Assembly (NCBI GenBank): GCA_905250125.1
Contig: CAJNOL010000946.1
Coordinates: 2,636 to 66,635 of the forward strand
Direction: 5' to 3'
Source: Rotaria sordida
Taxonomy: Eukaryota; Rotifera; Eurotatoria; Philodinida; Philodinidae
DNA: 64,000 nucleotides
Under the pieces are notes generated by a model that saw only the letters and a list, made by a program, of their open reading frames with translations, was not told the origin of the DNA and did no database searches. Position numbers and translations under genes: made by a program. Every line of letters starts with the position of its first letter. Within the stretch, counting starts at the first letter, position 1. This document shows, piece by piece, positions 1 to 12,042 of the stretch.

Positions 1-1875
1 CTTAGTCAGATAGAGTAATATTATGGTCAGATACTACGCAAATAGAACAGACTATTTTTCTAGTGTTCCCCCATTTTCGAATGCATACATAAGCAATTGC
101 ACAAAAATCTCTATGAACAATTGGAAGTTTCGTTTCTTTTTAACTCTTTTAAGTAATATTCAACCTATATTGATAACGCACGCGTTTTGTCGGATTTATA
201 GTACTATTGTGCCAGTGGGTTTTAGTTTTATTCAGACGAAAACTGCATGCCTCTTTTTCTTCTCGTTTTTTATTAAAAATCGTCTTTTTTCCCAAAACGC
301 TGAACCTCTTTTTTTCTCTTTTTTTACAAAATGTTGGTGGGATGCCAGATTTCTAAAGCAATCGGATTTTTTTTGTTGAAACGAGCAATGTTCGAACTAC
401 AAATTTCGTACCAGACATATTTTTCCAGAACGAATTTCGGAAGGAGGAAAAGCTAAAAAAAACTAAACATCTCTAAAAGAGCTATTGCAACTTGTAAAAT
501 TGATATTTTTCAATTATTTTGGGCTACGTGGACTAAATTTTATCAAAAAATACACAAAAATATAGCTTATAAAAAGCTTTATCATGTCAGTTTTGTTAAA
601 ATTTTTTAGATTCGTTCAGAACTCTTTAATCAAAAAGATTTGAAACATGAATTTTTTTCTAGAACTATGAATTCCTAAAAGCATCAGCCATCATCTCTGG
701 AAATCATAGATGAACTCAATTCCTTTTTGCATTAATTGTTCGAAATATAACAGATCATAGAAGCTTAGCATAAAAAGAAACATAATTCAAAACAGATTTT
801 TTACTATTATAAAATGGCTAGATAGTGTATGAAAGACAAAATTATTCCACCTCTTTCACAAGAAGCAATATTTTGGTATAAAAAACAAGAGCAAATTTAA
901 GTTCAAATTAGAGTCCGTCGGGTAGGAATCTGGAAAATTTAGATCCAATGAGCTCTAATCGTCCGAGAAATGTGTAGAGTGCGCTAGTCACCGAATACAT
1001 AAAACTGAAAAAAAGTATCTTGTATCTTTTGGACAACTATCCAATTCCGATTAGAAAATGTCATTGAGAGTTTCTAAGTAAGGTTCGATTGAGTTCGAGT
1101 CCAAAAAATTTCAATCAACTGGGGCCAGACTCCAAAAATGTTTAGTGAATCGAGTCAGAGTCCAAAAATATTCGACCCGACGGGCTCTACTTCCAATGCA
1201 TCATTAGGAAGGTCACTCTTTATGCTACAAAAAACATTATTAAACATGTTTTTTCTATACTCTTCTGATATAAAAGAAAAATAATACAAATAGAAGTAAT
1301 GAAAGTTGCAAGAGTTTTTTTTAGAAGTGTTTGGTGTTCACGTTTGCCTCGTTTTCAAATTCCTTCTGGAAAAATATGTCTGCTACCAAAATTTATAGCT
1401 TGGACATTGTTCTTTCCAATAAAAACATATTTCATTACTTTAGAAGTCGGCAATATAATCCAATAGATTTTGATACTTTTTTCATTTTATTTGCAACGTC
1501 TATTATGAGTCAATGTAGTTCTTACCTAATAATCTTTATGTGCCTGTTTTAAAGTATCATGCAGATAAATAAACTTTCATAAACGAAAAAGAAGAAAATA
1601 AAATGACTTACAATGATCTAATTATTTCAAGCTATTAACACTGACTGTGGCTGAGCAATAATAAAACTTACGATATTTGAAGATAAGAACATGTCATTAT
1701 GCTTCTACGACAGTGATCGAAAGATTATTATGTTCATCAATTTAGAAATGGTCAAATTATGTGTAATATGTATCGTGTTTTTTTTTCATAGTTTTTGTTC
1801 TGTTAAATATTGGTTTCTTCATGGATGCATCAGCAGAAAGTATATTTGAAAAAAACAAAAGATAATTAATTAAAA
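1..1875. other. left flank, no gene seen
   Basis: No convincing gene is visible on either strand. The longest open frame (about 118 codons near the left edge, plus strand) is low-complexity phenylalanine-rich translation of AT-rich DNA with no recognisable motif. Around 926-1190 there are degenerate copies of a roughly 40-bp GC-richer unit (annotated separately) that recurs at 12.9 and 58.1 kb. The stretch next to 1876 is the 3' flank of the minus-strand PARG gene. Confidence 0.6.
926..1190 (+). repeat. degenerate ~40-bp dispersed unit, several copies
   Basis: Copies at about 926-960, 1096-1131 and 1152-1190 share the order GAGTC..GTCC..AAAATATT..GATCCGA..GCTCTA. Related copies are at 12916-12957 (same strand, inside a small TIR element) and 58114-58155 (opposite strand, inside a DNAH2 intron). 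The copies are diverged and may be relics of a longer repeat. Confidence 0.5.
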
Positions 1876-4808
1876 TTAACATCTAAGACTCGAAACAGGT
1901 ATCGTAAAAATGTACTCAAATAATGAATCTCGATGCGGTTTACGATAATATCGAATCAGATAATAATATAAATCTCCCACTGTTGCTCCTTGATTTTTCA
2001 AGTAGTCATAAACAACAGAGAATGATGTGATCAAGTTTTTATCACCATAGGCTGCATATATAAGTGGACGTCTAGCTTCGGAAGCAGCCATCAATTGAAT
2101 AATTGCTAGAATTTTATGATTATAATGATATTTGAATTATTACAGTACAATATATACCTTTCAATTGTTTATCACCATTGAATGCTCCACAACCCCAATT
2201 TCCAGTAGCAATAGCAAACTCATAATCTGATCCCTTTCCTAGTGGACTAAAACTTGTGTAGGCTTTAAGTAATTCACGGTCAACAGCTTTCATTTGATAT
2301 TGATCTGACGGATTACGAAAATAAATAGCATCCATAGCTACTACATGACACCATCTTCGACCCCAATTATCTCTAAAAAACAGATAACTTGATAGAAAGT
2401 TGTAAAGAAATAAGAAAACTTTATATTGAAATCTTGACGTTTCTTCTAGCAACAAATCAGACCAAGTGATTCAAGTTTTAGAAAAAAGAATACCCTTGTC
2501 TGTAAGCTACCTTGCGGCAGATTCAATAGCCCACTATCTTCCATACAACTCATACTAACTGTGGTTCTGAACAGAAGGTCTGCTTATCACAGAGTTCTTA
2601 TGCTCAATTGCTTGAGCCCTTTATACACGCTAACTAATCATAAGAACAAGTGTATGTCACAACGTAGTCAGCATGCTATCGAACGGATAATCCGAGACAA
2701 ATAGTAGTCAGTGACTTGTCCAGTGTCATTTTATAGCAGATGCTACTGAGGTTTGCACATAGTACCTTATGGATACGTATCGAACAACGTAGCCACTTCA
2801 CCATGGCGGTTGCTAATTTAAGTTTTAATTAAAACCGAAACTGAGAGAAAAAAAAGCGGATTGTGTCATAGGTTTTATTGTTATAAATGAGAAAACATGT
2901 TAATTTAGATTTATTAAAAATGTCATACCTCGGTGTGTTATCTTCATAGTCTTCATCAAATTGAAATGACTTAGCATAACCTCTGTATGATGAATATCGT
3001 TCACATCCAATAAGAAAAATACATTCATTTGGTTCCATTCTTTCACAAACAAGTAAACTAACAAGCATTTCAGGACAAATCGTAAAACGAATTTCTTCTT
3101 GTACACAACCGCCACCTAAAACACCACCTCCCTTATTTTCATAAAAATGCATTAGTAATGAAAAAGAAACCACGTGGTTATTACACACTTACAATATATT
3201 TATTGGCAAAATCAACCTAAGAAAACAGAATCAATAAATATGTGAAAACAATCGTGATATTTACTTGTAATGCACCATTGATATCTTCGATTCTTTTGCC
3301 CGTTGTCAAATGTAAATCACAGAGACCTGTTTGTAAATCAGACCATTGTGGAAAACGATGTTTAGATAATGCAAAACGTTGAATAGTAATAACACCATTA
3401 GGCACTAAAGATAAGATGACAGAGATGTATTAGACAAAGTTATTATATACAAACTCTTTTGTGTAACACGTCGAAAATAATGTAAAATACATTTGAGTTT
3501 TTCTATTTTCTGTGGAGGTCCTTTTTGATATAATCTTCAAAGTTGATAATTATGCTATAAGCAATCAATTATTAAAATGTATAATTACTTACGTTTCAAA
3601 ATTTGGATCTTGATAATTTTCATATTCTTTCTTTTGGATCTGATAAGAACGATATGGAAATAAACAGAAAAATGCACAAGCTAATAATGAAGCAACTTGT
3701 TGTTGTGACATTGTAATTGAACGATTTGTTCCAATACGTAATAGTGGTAATGGCTGAAAAATTACAAATTTATAACTTTTCATGAAAATATTATGTATTA
3801 GTATACTTGAGAGCAAATTGAATTAAGAGTCAATACAAGATCACACATTTTAGATAGAGTAATATACATGAAATAATTACGATCCTCATTAGAATAGATC
3901 TTCAAATAAGCATGAATTAATAAAATGAATATTATAATAATAAACAGCTAACTTTCATAATCAACTCCTCTAAACATTTCATATCAAAATCACGATCATT
4001 ACAAGTTTCAATTGTGGCCTAGTATTATATTTTATTTATTCGAATAAAATTTAAAATCATTACTTTTAAATCTTTAAACTTAGCCACTTGATTATCGCAT
4101 TTATCTTTGAGAGAACTCAACCATTGGCAAATGTTAGGCCATATAGGTTTTCCTTTACTCTTTATCAATAGAAAATAATATAAAATAATAAAAACAATAT
4201 ATGCTCACTGACAGATATATAGAATCGTGACCATGGCATACGAACATGATCATCATCCCATAGATCATTATCAGTATTTTCATTATTGTCAGGCTTCGGT
4301 TCTCTATTTGGTCGAGATGAATCATATTTCCACGGCTAAGCAACAATAAACAATTCGTTTTATAATAATAATATTTACTTTGATCGTAAAAGTGAAATTT
4401 TTATCATTAATCTCGTCCATAGATTTCATAATTGGTGGTTGCATCCATTTACTCGCAATTGTATCCAAAGGTATGCCCTGAAATATATTATATAGAAGAA
4501 GAAAACAAAGAATTGTATATTTTACTTTTTGTATTATTTCATCAGGTTTGTTTCCATTCATAAAAACATCGTACATCTCAGTGGCTATATGATTTAATTG
4601 AGTATATATTAAAAAATTATTTTTTAAATAAAACAATTTAATAAGAAAAACAAGAATGACACTTACCTTCTTCTTCTGTTGCTTCGAAATCTTTTTGTCT
4701 TCTTTGCCTTGAGGAATTTTCACCTATAGTCGTAGCTCGATGACTAGTAGTAGGTTTGTCGTTAGTTGGTGTAGCACTAGCAGCAGGCCGACTTGGAAAA
4801 CATCCCAT
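1876..4808 (-). CDS. PARG: poly(ADP-ribose) glycohydrolase, copy 1 (14 exons)
   Basis: Hydrolyses ribose-ribose bonds of poly(ADP-ribose), reversing PARP signalling. The joined exons give 576 residues, shorter than the long human isoform because the long regulatory N-terminus is absent. Exons (minus order): 4667-4808, 4526-4584, 4379-4477, 4213-4335, 4064-4159, 3953-4018, 3807-3899, 3593-3753, 3455-3534, 3265-3404, 3193-3216, 2929-3131, 2158-2372, 1876-2105. All junctions are GT-AG and the frame stays open. The macrodomain signature GGGVLGGGCVQEEIRF contains both catalytic glutamates of the GGG-X7-QEE motif. The Tyr-clasp context YSSYRGY and ATGNWGCGAF also match the family. The start was chosen because it opens the frame with MGCFPSR, a possible myristoylation/palmitoylation signal. 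The 556-bp intron 2373-2928 is unusually long for this gene. Copy 2 at 14433-20728 shares most exon lengths. Confidence 0.93.
2460..2820. repeat. GC-richer insert in PARG copy 1 intron
   Basis: The intron between the macrodomain-signature exon and the next exon holds about 360 bp of visibly less AT-rich, non-coding sequence compared with the short AT-rich introns around it. It contains small inverted motifs (for example GCTCAATTGCTTGAGC near 2610) but no terminal repeats I can define. It is probably a decayed mobile element; the family is unknown. Confidence 0.35.
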
Positions 4809-5317
4809 TGAGTGATAAAAAACTAACCTACTATTTTAGAGAATTCTATAAGAAAAACAAAGAATTCTGTGTTGATAAAGAAAAATGCAGTGAAAATGTT
4901 TCTTCCGAGCTTCATGTCGGCAGTTCCTTCTCTTTCTATGTTTTTCTTTGTGTAACATTGATGATGACTTACTTTATTTCTTTTTCGCTTTCTCAGTTCG
5001 TGTAAGCATGTTTTTTTTTCTTCGACGATAAGAAAAAAAAATTTTCATGACATAAATAAAACAAAGTAACCGATACATGAGGTTTTTGTTTTTACACAAT
5101 CTGATAGATTTTCAATAATAAAAGTTTCAGATTTCTAAGAAATTATTGAAACATATAAACTCAATTTAAAAATTTTTTTTATTCAAAAGAGAAAAAACCA
5201 CTCAGCAATACTATTAAAATAGTGAATCATATAGAAAAAAGTGAACTTTTGATCAAATGAAGAAAATCTATACACTATGATCAGTCATTTTTGTATTCAA
5301 TTGAATAATAATAATAT
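4809..5317. other. intergenic, PARG copy 1 / F-box gene 1
   Basis: This 509-bp AT-rich spacer separates the start of PARG copy 1 from the stop codon of F-box gene 1, both on the minus strand. It should hold the PARG promoter and the F-box 3' end. No repeat, RNA gene or clear regulatory motif is recognisable. Confidence 0.5.
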
Positions 5318-7018
5318 TCATCCTGAATCATAACAATTTTGTTTGACAAGATTCTTGACGTTCGGAAAGAGATAATAAATTTCAGCATCAGTCAATGTAT
5401 TTTTTTCATCCATATAAGTAATATTCAATTGTTCGATACGAGCTAATATAGTTTTGACAAATTTATCTTCATGTTCATATTTCAAAATATCATGTAGAAG
5501 TGATGGTTCAATATCGAGTTCGAGACAAATTAAATTTGGAAATATTTGAATAAAACGACGAAAAATTTTATAATCATTAAATGGAAACCATAAAGATATG
5601 CAGAATTTTGTAACAGTTGGTAATTGTAAACTATTATCTAAAAGAAGATCTTCACTCATAATTGTAACATTTCTATCTTCTTCATTTTCATTTTCATCTA
5701 AAGAACTAATAATCCAATGTGTTAATTTAATCGTTGTTATATTTGGAAAAATTTTTTCAATAAATAGAAATGTTTCTAGATTTAATGGTGTTGTAGCAAT
5801 GAGTGAGAGCGTACGAACACGTTTAAAACATATTGAAACTGATTGATTTGATACACAATTTGAAACGAAATCATTTGAAAAATATTCAAACTAAAAATCA
5901 AGAAGCAAGAACAATATGTATGTATTAATTATACTAATCAATAAATAGATTAATCTTTTACTTTATCAGATTTGTATGGTAATGTAAAAAGCGTATGTTG
6001 TTGAGCACGAACATCATTCCAATATACAATTGGATTAAAGTTTTGCCAAGTGAAACTTTGAAATGTTTCGATTTCTATTGGATCATTATCCACTAATGAT
6101 GAAAAAATAATTAGATCAAGTGATGATAAACGAGGCATTTTGTCAAGTATTCCATGTTCAAGTCGTTTACCATCGAATAAATGATATTGAGAATCAATAT
6201 TTAGTGAAAGATATTCAATTGTTGATCCAAATGTATCAAAGAAACTTTCCAAATGATCAAAATATTTGATCCAACCTGTAAAAGTAACAGAATGAAGTTT
6301 ATTACATGGTTTTACACCATTTGTATTGGGTGCTGTTTGAACAATACATTCTTGACTTTGAATTTTTACCTAGAAATAAAGATTATTCAAAATTGAAATG
6401 AAAAGAATATTAATTTAATCTAACTTTCAATTTTTGAAGATTGGGTAAATGTTGAATAAGTATAAATAATGGATTCATTCCTTCTAATTCAATTGAAAGA
6501 CGTGTTAATCGAGTACAAATTTCAATATCATCATTAAAAAAATATAGAGTACAATCTTTTATGATAAGATGTTTCAATTGAGAATCAGATCGAAACAATA
6601 GATCGGGTAGATCACTAGATTCATTGTCATTAGGCTGTACAAGTGATAACTTTTGTAAATTTTGACGAAGATAAATCATGGTTTTTTTTGAAAAATCAGT
6701 TAGAACATCCCAGTTAATCACTTCCATAGATTGAATATTAATTGATAATAAATGTTCTGGTATCATAACCAAATGATTCATTTGTAGACGAAGAGCAATA
6801 ATTTTATATTTAGTCAAGACATTTGATAAATAATTTTCAATCCATTCATCGGATTCTTGTGAAACATCTAATCGTGAAATAAATGGTTGAATGAGAGTTT
6901 GAAGTCGATATGATTTAAAATCGGAAAATATTTTTAAAAGATCAATTGCGCTTAAATATTGAAAAATACATAAAAAAAGTTCATTTGGTAAGTCAAACAG
7001 TAATGTTTTCGATGCCAT
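5318..7018 (-). CDS. F-box/leucine-rich-repeat-like protein 1
   Basis: Probable substrate-recognition subunit of an SCF-type E3 ubiquitin ligase; the substrate is unknown. Three exons, 6425-7018, 5962-6369 and 5890-5318, join in phase 0 into 524 residues. The N-terminus (residues about 7-45, DLPNELFLCIFQYLSAIDLL) fits an F-box helix pair. The rest is a string of leucine-rich segments of the kind LTRLSIELEG / LPNLQKLKV, a diverged LRR solenoid. The introns are 55 and 71 bp. The paralogue at 9200-11770 has the same three exons with the middle exon exactly 408 bp in both, so they are tandem duplicates. The family assignment is good; the cellular role is not readable from sequence. Confidence 0.85.
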
Positions 7019-7284
7019 TGAAAAAATAAGACTATTTTTATTTCACAGAGTAATGAAATATTGATGATTACTTTTATTTCATTCTATCACATCATATATT
7101 GAAAAACAGTCAGAACACAAAAATCAACATGTATAATATTGCAATACCGTCAAACTATTCGAGGACAATGCAGATGCCATTGGAAACACAACAACAACAA
7201 CAACAATAAAAATCAGCCAATAAGGATAAAATAGCAACTCTTTTAACGTTAAATCATTGTTAGATATTCTTCGGTTAAGAAAGT
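7019..7284. promoter_or_regulatory. upstream region of F-box gene 1
   Basis: AT-rich non-coding DNA directly upstream of the F-box gene 1 start, including an AAC-type short run near 7185-7205. A promoter must lie here or just beyond, but no TATA or initiator element stands out against the AT-rich background. Confidence 0.25.
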
Positions 7285-8510
7285 TGTCTATTAAGCGTTC
7301 TTCCAGTCAACAAAATCGATTTTGAGATTTTTATGTGATTGGATAGCCTTCATTGTCTACTTTCAAAAAGAGTAGGATTTATCGGAATCCGAATGTTCTT
7401 TTACGATTTTATACAGGATTGACCGATAATGCTGGAATAAAAAAAAATGTTTTTTTTAATGAAATGTTAGTTATTGTTGCCTTTTGAACTTTTTCTGAGG
7501 TTTCACATAGTGAAGAATCTAGCAGATATATGTGAAATAATAAGGAAGCATTGCAAGCCTTCGAACAAGTAGATTTGCATCCTGCATTTCTTTTTTCTAT
7601 CAGTGTTCATTTAATTATGTAATTGCTGTGATAGTGCTATGTCAGAAGAGACATCTTATAACATAGGTATGGGTTCTCTTCTTTTTCTTTGGCTTCATTA
7701 TTTGACGTTCATAATCATTCCTTTCTTCTTCTCATGTTTTGTTTATTTAAGCAACTGGTATTGTTGGTATGAATGTGGACAAGCAAAGCTGCTTGTAGAT
7801 GGGTGATATAAATAACCACGCCTACATCTCATATGTTTTTCTATGCTAGATTCAGATTTTTAGATGCTCTGCAAATATGTGCAAGCCTTTGTTTGATTCT
7901 CTATAATTGACAACATATAGTAGACTACAATCGATGTGTTTTCTCTACTGTTTTACTAAACAGAAACATTGATTTTCAATTACAAAGTTTGTTCAGCATT
8001 TTTCTCAAAACAAGTTTTTTTTCTACTTGTACGTCCCAGTTTTCTCAGCCATTTTACATGCTAGGAAGTTCAGAAAGGTTTTAAATTGAAGAGAAAATTG
8101 TGCCTCATAACTTAATAGAGCTGGATTTTTTATTTTTGACTTCATTCTTGAGAAAAATAGATCTTTTTTGACAGGAGTATTCCTGTATTTTCGAGCTGTT
8201 CGAAATAAACTGACACCAAAAATTGATAAAGAAGAATTTGAAAAATCGGGCTCTGCTAAGTTATAGCAGCAAGTGTTTGCTATACTTTGACGTCAACTCG
8301 AGATCTGTATCATTAGATTTGGGGAAGAAATCTAGGATACGCGGAGATCTAATTTTTGATCCTTAACATAAGGATAACCGTTGAACAACTGAATATTTTG
8401 GGATGAAATTTTTATTTTAAGCTTCCTAGGTCTAAACCTACATTCTCTGAAATTTTCAGTTAGATTGGTTGTTCAGGAACGAAAATAGATTTTTGACAAG
8501 TGGCTTAAGA
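7285..8510 (+). repeat. dispersed repeat family R1, copy A
   Basis: Long non-coding segment with diverged but collinear similarity to 31294-32019 plus 33365-33690, and partly to 35150-35700. Shared blocks include GAGATTTTTATGTGAT near 7332, ACAGAAACATTGATTTTCAA near 7960 and CATGCTAGGAAGTTCAGAAA near 8057. It has no long open frame. The family is unidentified and the ends are approximate; copy A lacks the large insert present in copy B. Confidence 0.7.
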
Positions 8511-9199
8511 ACATTCATAAAAGACAATAACAAATACAATAAATTTTGCTTCTGCATTAATTTTAAAAAATTTCGCTTTCATTGAACTAGGTGTCAAGCA
8601 TTTGTATCATCAATCATTTGAAAATAACTTTATTTCATGTCGTTTTTTTTTTCTTAAAATGAACATTTTTTGATGATGTAAGCAACTATCTATGTAATAT
8701 AGTAACCATTAGAAACATTTCAATAAATAATTATATATGGTTACTAATGTCCATTTTTCAATAACTCTTAGAATTTGATGATTTGAATTGAATTGTCTTT
8801 GTTAAATTTAATAGAAAAACAGAATCCTAACTCACTAAAGATGATCAGCATTATATATTCCATTGCATAGGATATCTTAAGTAATCATTTATTTCGGCTT
8901 TGAATAATTATCATTGTCATTAGCATAATAAACATGATTCAGCAATATTTCGATAAAAAAAATTTAAACGAAGGACTATTTTCACAGTACTCGGATCTTC
9001 TATAATGATTTTCACATTGTGTGATTTGTCTATGTAGAGATATATGCAAAATATTCAATGTTACAATTATTTTGCCTCACCCGATATATGTATATATATA
9101 TATGTATCTTTATTTTAAAATAGAAAAATTTTTTAACTATAAACTAACATTTCATTAATAAAATTTTTAATTACATTATCATTGATGTACAAAAATTTA
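8511..9199. other. intergenic, AT-rich
   Basis: Spacer between repeat copy A and the 3' end of F-box gene 2. It contains a short TA-rich run near 9080-9105. No gene or element is recognised. Confidence 0.45.
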
Positions 9200-11770
9200 C
9201 TAAAGATCATCATAATCAAAAAGTATTTGAGCATTTGGAAAGAGAATATGCAATTCTTCATTGCTTAAAAGATTTTTTCCATCATAAAAACGAATTCTTT
9301 GTAAAAGTTTAATACGATTTAATGCACATCGAATAAAATTATCTTCATGTTCATATATTAATATTTCATGAAATAATGATCGTCCAATAAACATTTGTAA
9401 ATAAACTAAACTAGGTAAAAGATAAAGAAAACGACGAAAAATTTTATAATCATCATATTGTGATCGTAAAAGAAAACAAAATTTAGTAATTGAAGGTAAT
9501 TGTAAACTATTATTTAAAAGAAAAATATCACTTATATGAGAAATATTTCTATTTCGTTTACGTTCATGTTGAAATCTTGATGATTTTAATGGATTTGTTA
9601 ATTCAAGTGTTTTAATATTTGGAAATCCTTTTTCAATGAATTCGAATATTTCTAATGTTAATGGTGTTGTAGAGATCAATGAAAGTATACGGACATGTTC
9701 AAAACAAAGAGAAACTACTCGATTTGATACACAAGATGAAATAAAATCATTTGAAAGATGTTTGAACTAAAAAATAAAATAAAGAAAAAAGCTTGTCAAC
9801 GTAATTCATTTGAAACCAAAATGTGGAACTCACATGTGTTTCTTTAGCTTGATTACACTAATACAAAATACGTTAAATGAAAAATCTTTAGCAGACGATA
9901 GTTATTTCCCAAGGAATTTAATATTACTATTATTCTAGGCATTGATTCAACTGACAAATAAACCTGTTGTATAGAATCATTATATCAACTTTAGTAGTTT
10001 TATACTTTTTACATCGATTATATGACGATTGTAGCAAATCAATACATCACTATTTATCATCGTCGATATCTTGAATATAAATTTTTATCTGCACTATTTA
10101 GAACATTCACAAACGTATTCTAGCCATTCGAATTTCAAGGAAAACTTTGGAATATTCTAGAACAGTATAATGAGAGAATTTTTTCAACTGTCCCATTTCG
10201 ACCTCAATAATTTTTTGCCTGTAGATGCTGCAAAGTATTCTAACAAGAATTCCAAAAAAATTTGGGTTCCTATTGAGATTTGACTAAGCTATCGAATTTT
10301 TAATATTTCTATTTTCTGGACGACAGGTTTTCTGAAAACTTGAAGCTTCTAGAAAAAAACTCGATAACTTAGTCAAATCTCAATAGGAATCCAAATTCTA
10401 CTAGGGTTTTTATTAGAACACTATATAGTACCTATCGACAAAAAAATCATTGAAATCAGAAGGGAGCAGTTAAAAAGATTCTCTCGTAAGTCTTGTTGTT
10501 AATTCCATTCAGAGTTTTTTTCTGTTGCTAAGGAAGTACGGGAAAGGATTATGACTTCTGTCGTCCTCGGTTGCTATGAGGAGAAGCCGCGAAACATTGA
10601 CGTTAAACTTATACTCATTGTATTTTTCTTTAAAAAACATAATGTGAGTTCCACAAAAAGAAAAAATGGTAATGATGAAAAGTTTGTTTCGATTAAAATA
10701 ATCTCTTACTCGATTCGATCTATATGGTAATGTGAAAATTGTATGTTGATGAGCGTGAATATCATTCCAATATACAATAGGATTAAAATTTTGCCAAGAT
10801 GAATTTTGAAATGTTTCAATTTCTATTGGATCCCAATGAGGTATAATTGAGTGAATGATTAAATTTAATGATAATAAACATGGCATTTTACTCAATAGTT
10901 CTTGTTCGAGTCGTTTGCCATCGACTATATTATACATTAAATCAATATTGATAGTTAAATATTTAATTGTTGATCCAAATGTAGTAAAAAAATGTTCGAA
11001 ATATTCGAAATATTTTGTACAACCTGTAAAAGTAACACGATGTAATGTTTTACATAATGTTACATTTTCAACATATAATGTTGGTTGAATCATACGTTCT
11101 TCAATTCGAAATTTAACCTATAAATGAAACAATAAATTAATTAGACAAAAAGAAAAAGAAAAAGAAAATTTCAGTTAACCTTTAATTGTTCAAGATTAGG
11201 TAAATGTTTAATAAGTATGAATACTCTATACATTCCTTCAAGTCCAATTGAAAGATATGTTAATCGAGTACAAGTATTAATATCATTATTATCAAAAAAT
11301 AGAAAACGACCAGTAATATTAAGATGTTCAAGTTGACAATCACATTGAAATAAATGACTAGCTATATCTCCTTTTCCATGTGGATATGTAAATGTAATAG
11401 AAAGTTGTTTTAAACATTGACGAAAATGATTAAGTCCTTCTTTTAATAAATCCGTATTCCAATCTGAACTAAATAGATGTATAGATTGAATTTTATTTAA
11501 TAGGAAATTTTTTAAAATTAAATTAATATGTTTATCTTGTAAACGAAGAGCAATAATATTATATTGATTGAATAATATTGGTAAATAAGTTTGAATCCAT
11601 TGATCAGTTTCTTGAGAAATATCAAGATGTGAAAGAAAAGATTGAATGAGTGTTTGAATTCGAAGAGATTCTACATTGAAAAATGTTTTTATTAAATTTG
11701 TCGAATTTAAATATTGAAAAATAAATGGAAATAGCTCATTAGGTAAATCAAGAAACTGTGCTTTTGTCAT
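9200..11770 (-). CDS. F-box/leucine-rich-repeat-like protein 2
   Basis: Paralogue of the gene at 5318-7018, with the same likely role as an SCF adaptor. Exons 11180-11770, 10710-11117 and 9200-9766 join in phase 0 to 521 residues. The F-box region is at residues about 5-45 (DLPNELFPFIFQYLNSTNLI), followed by LRR-like segments. The middle exon is 408 bp in both paralogues and ends at the same motif (LFTLPYRSNR here, LFTLPYKSDK in gene 1). The second intron is 943 bp against 71 bp in gene 1. The excess includes a foldback element at about 10155-10491, so the insertion is younger than the duplication or was lost from gene 1. The reading frame is intact. Confidence 0.85.
10155..10491. mobile_element. 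foldback MITE-like element in F-box gene 2 intron
   Basis: Long imperfect palindrome. The left arm (about 10169-10302) and right arm (about 10355-10491) are inverted copies; for example CCTATTGAGATTTGACTAAG at about 10269 faces TTAGTCAAATCTCAATAGGA at about 10370. The outer ends read as GAGAGAATYTTTTYAACTG. TAA lies directly outside both ends, compatible with a 3-bp target duplication. No coding capacity. Confidence 0.75.
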
Positions 11771-12042
11771 TATCTAAAACAAAAATGTTTCATCATATTG
11801 AACAATAATTGCTTTCAAAAAAAAATGACAATACATCTAATTTGGTACTTCATTATGATGATATTATTTAATAATATATTACTTTTGCATATAAATTTTA
11901 TATAGTTTAGTTATGCTATTACTTGTAAATTTCCTCAAATAGGATCATGAGTGTTAATATAGAAAAATAATGCTGTTTGATAAATCTTTGTTAAATAAAA
12001 ACTTCATTAGATTAAGTAGATTCGGTTTTTTTTTTGTGCTTA

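Noticed and set aside
23-379. 118-codon plus-strand frame
   Set aside because: Phenylalanine/serine-rich low-complexity translation without motif or splice context.
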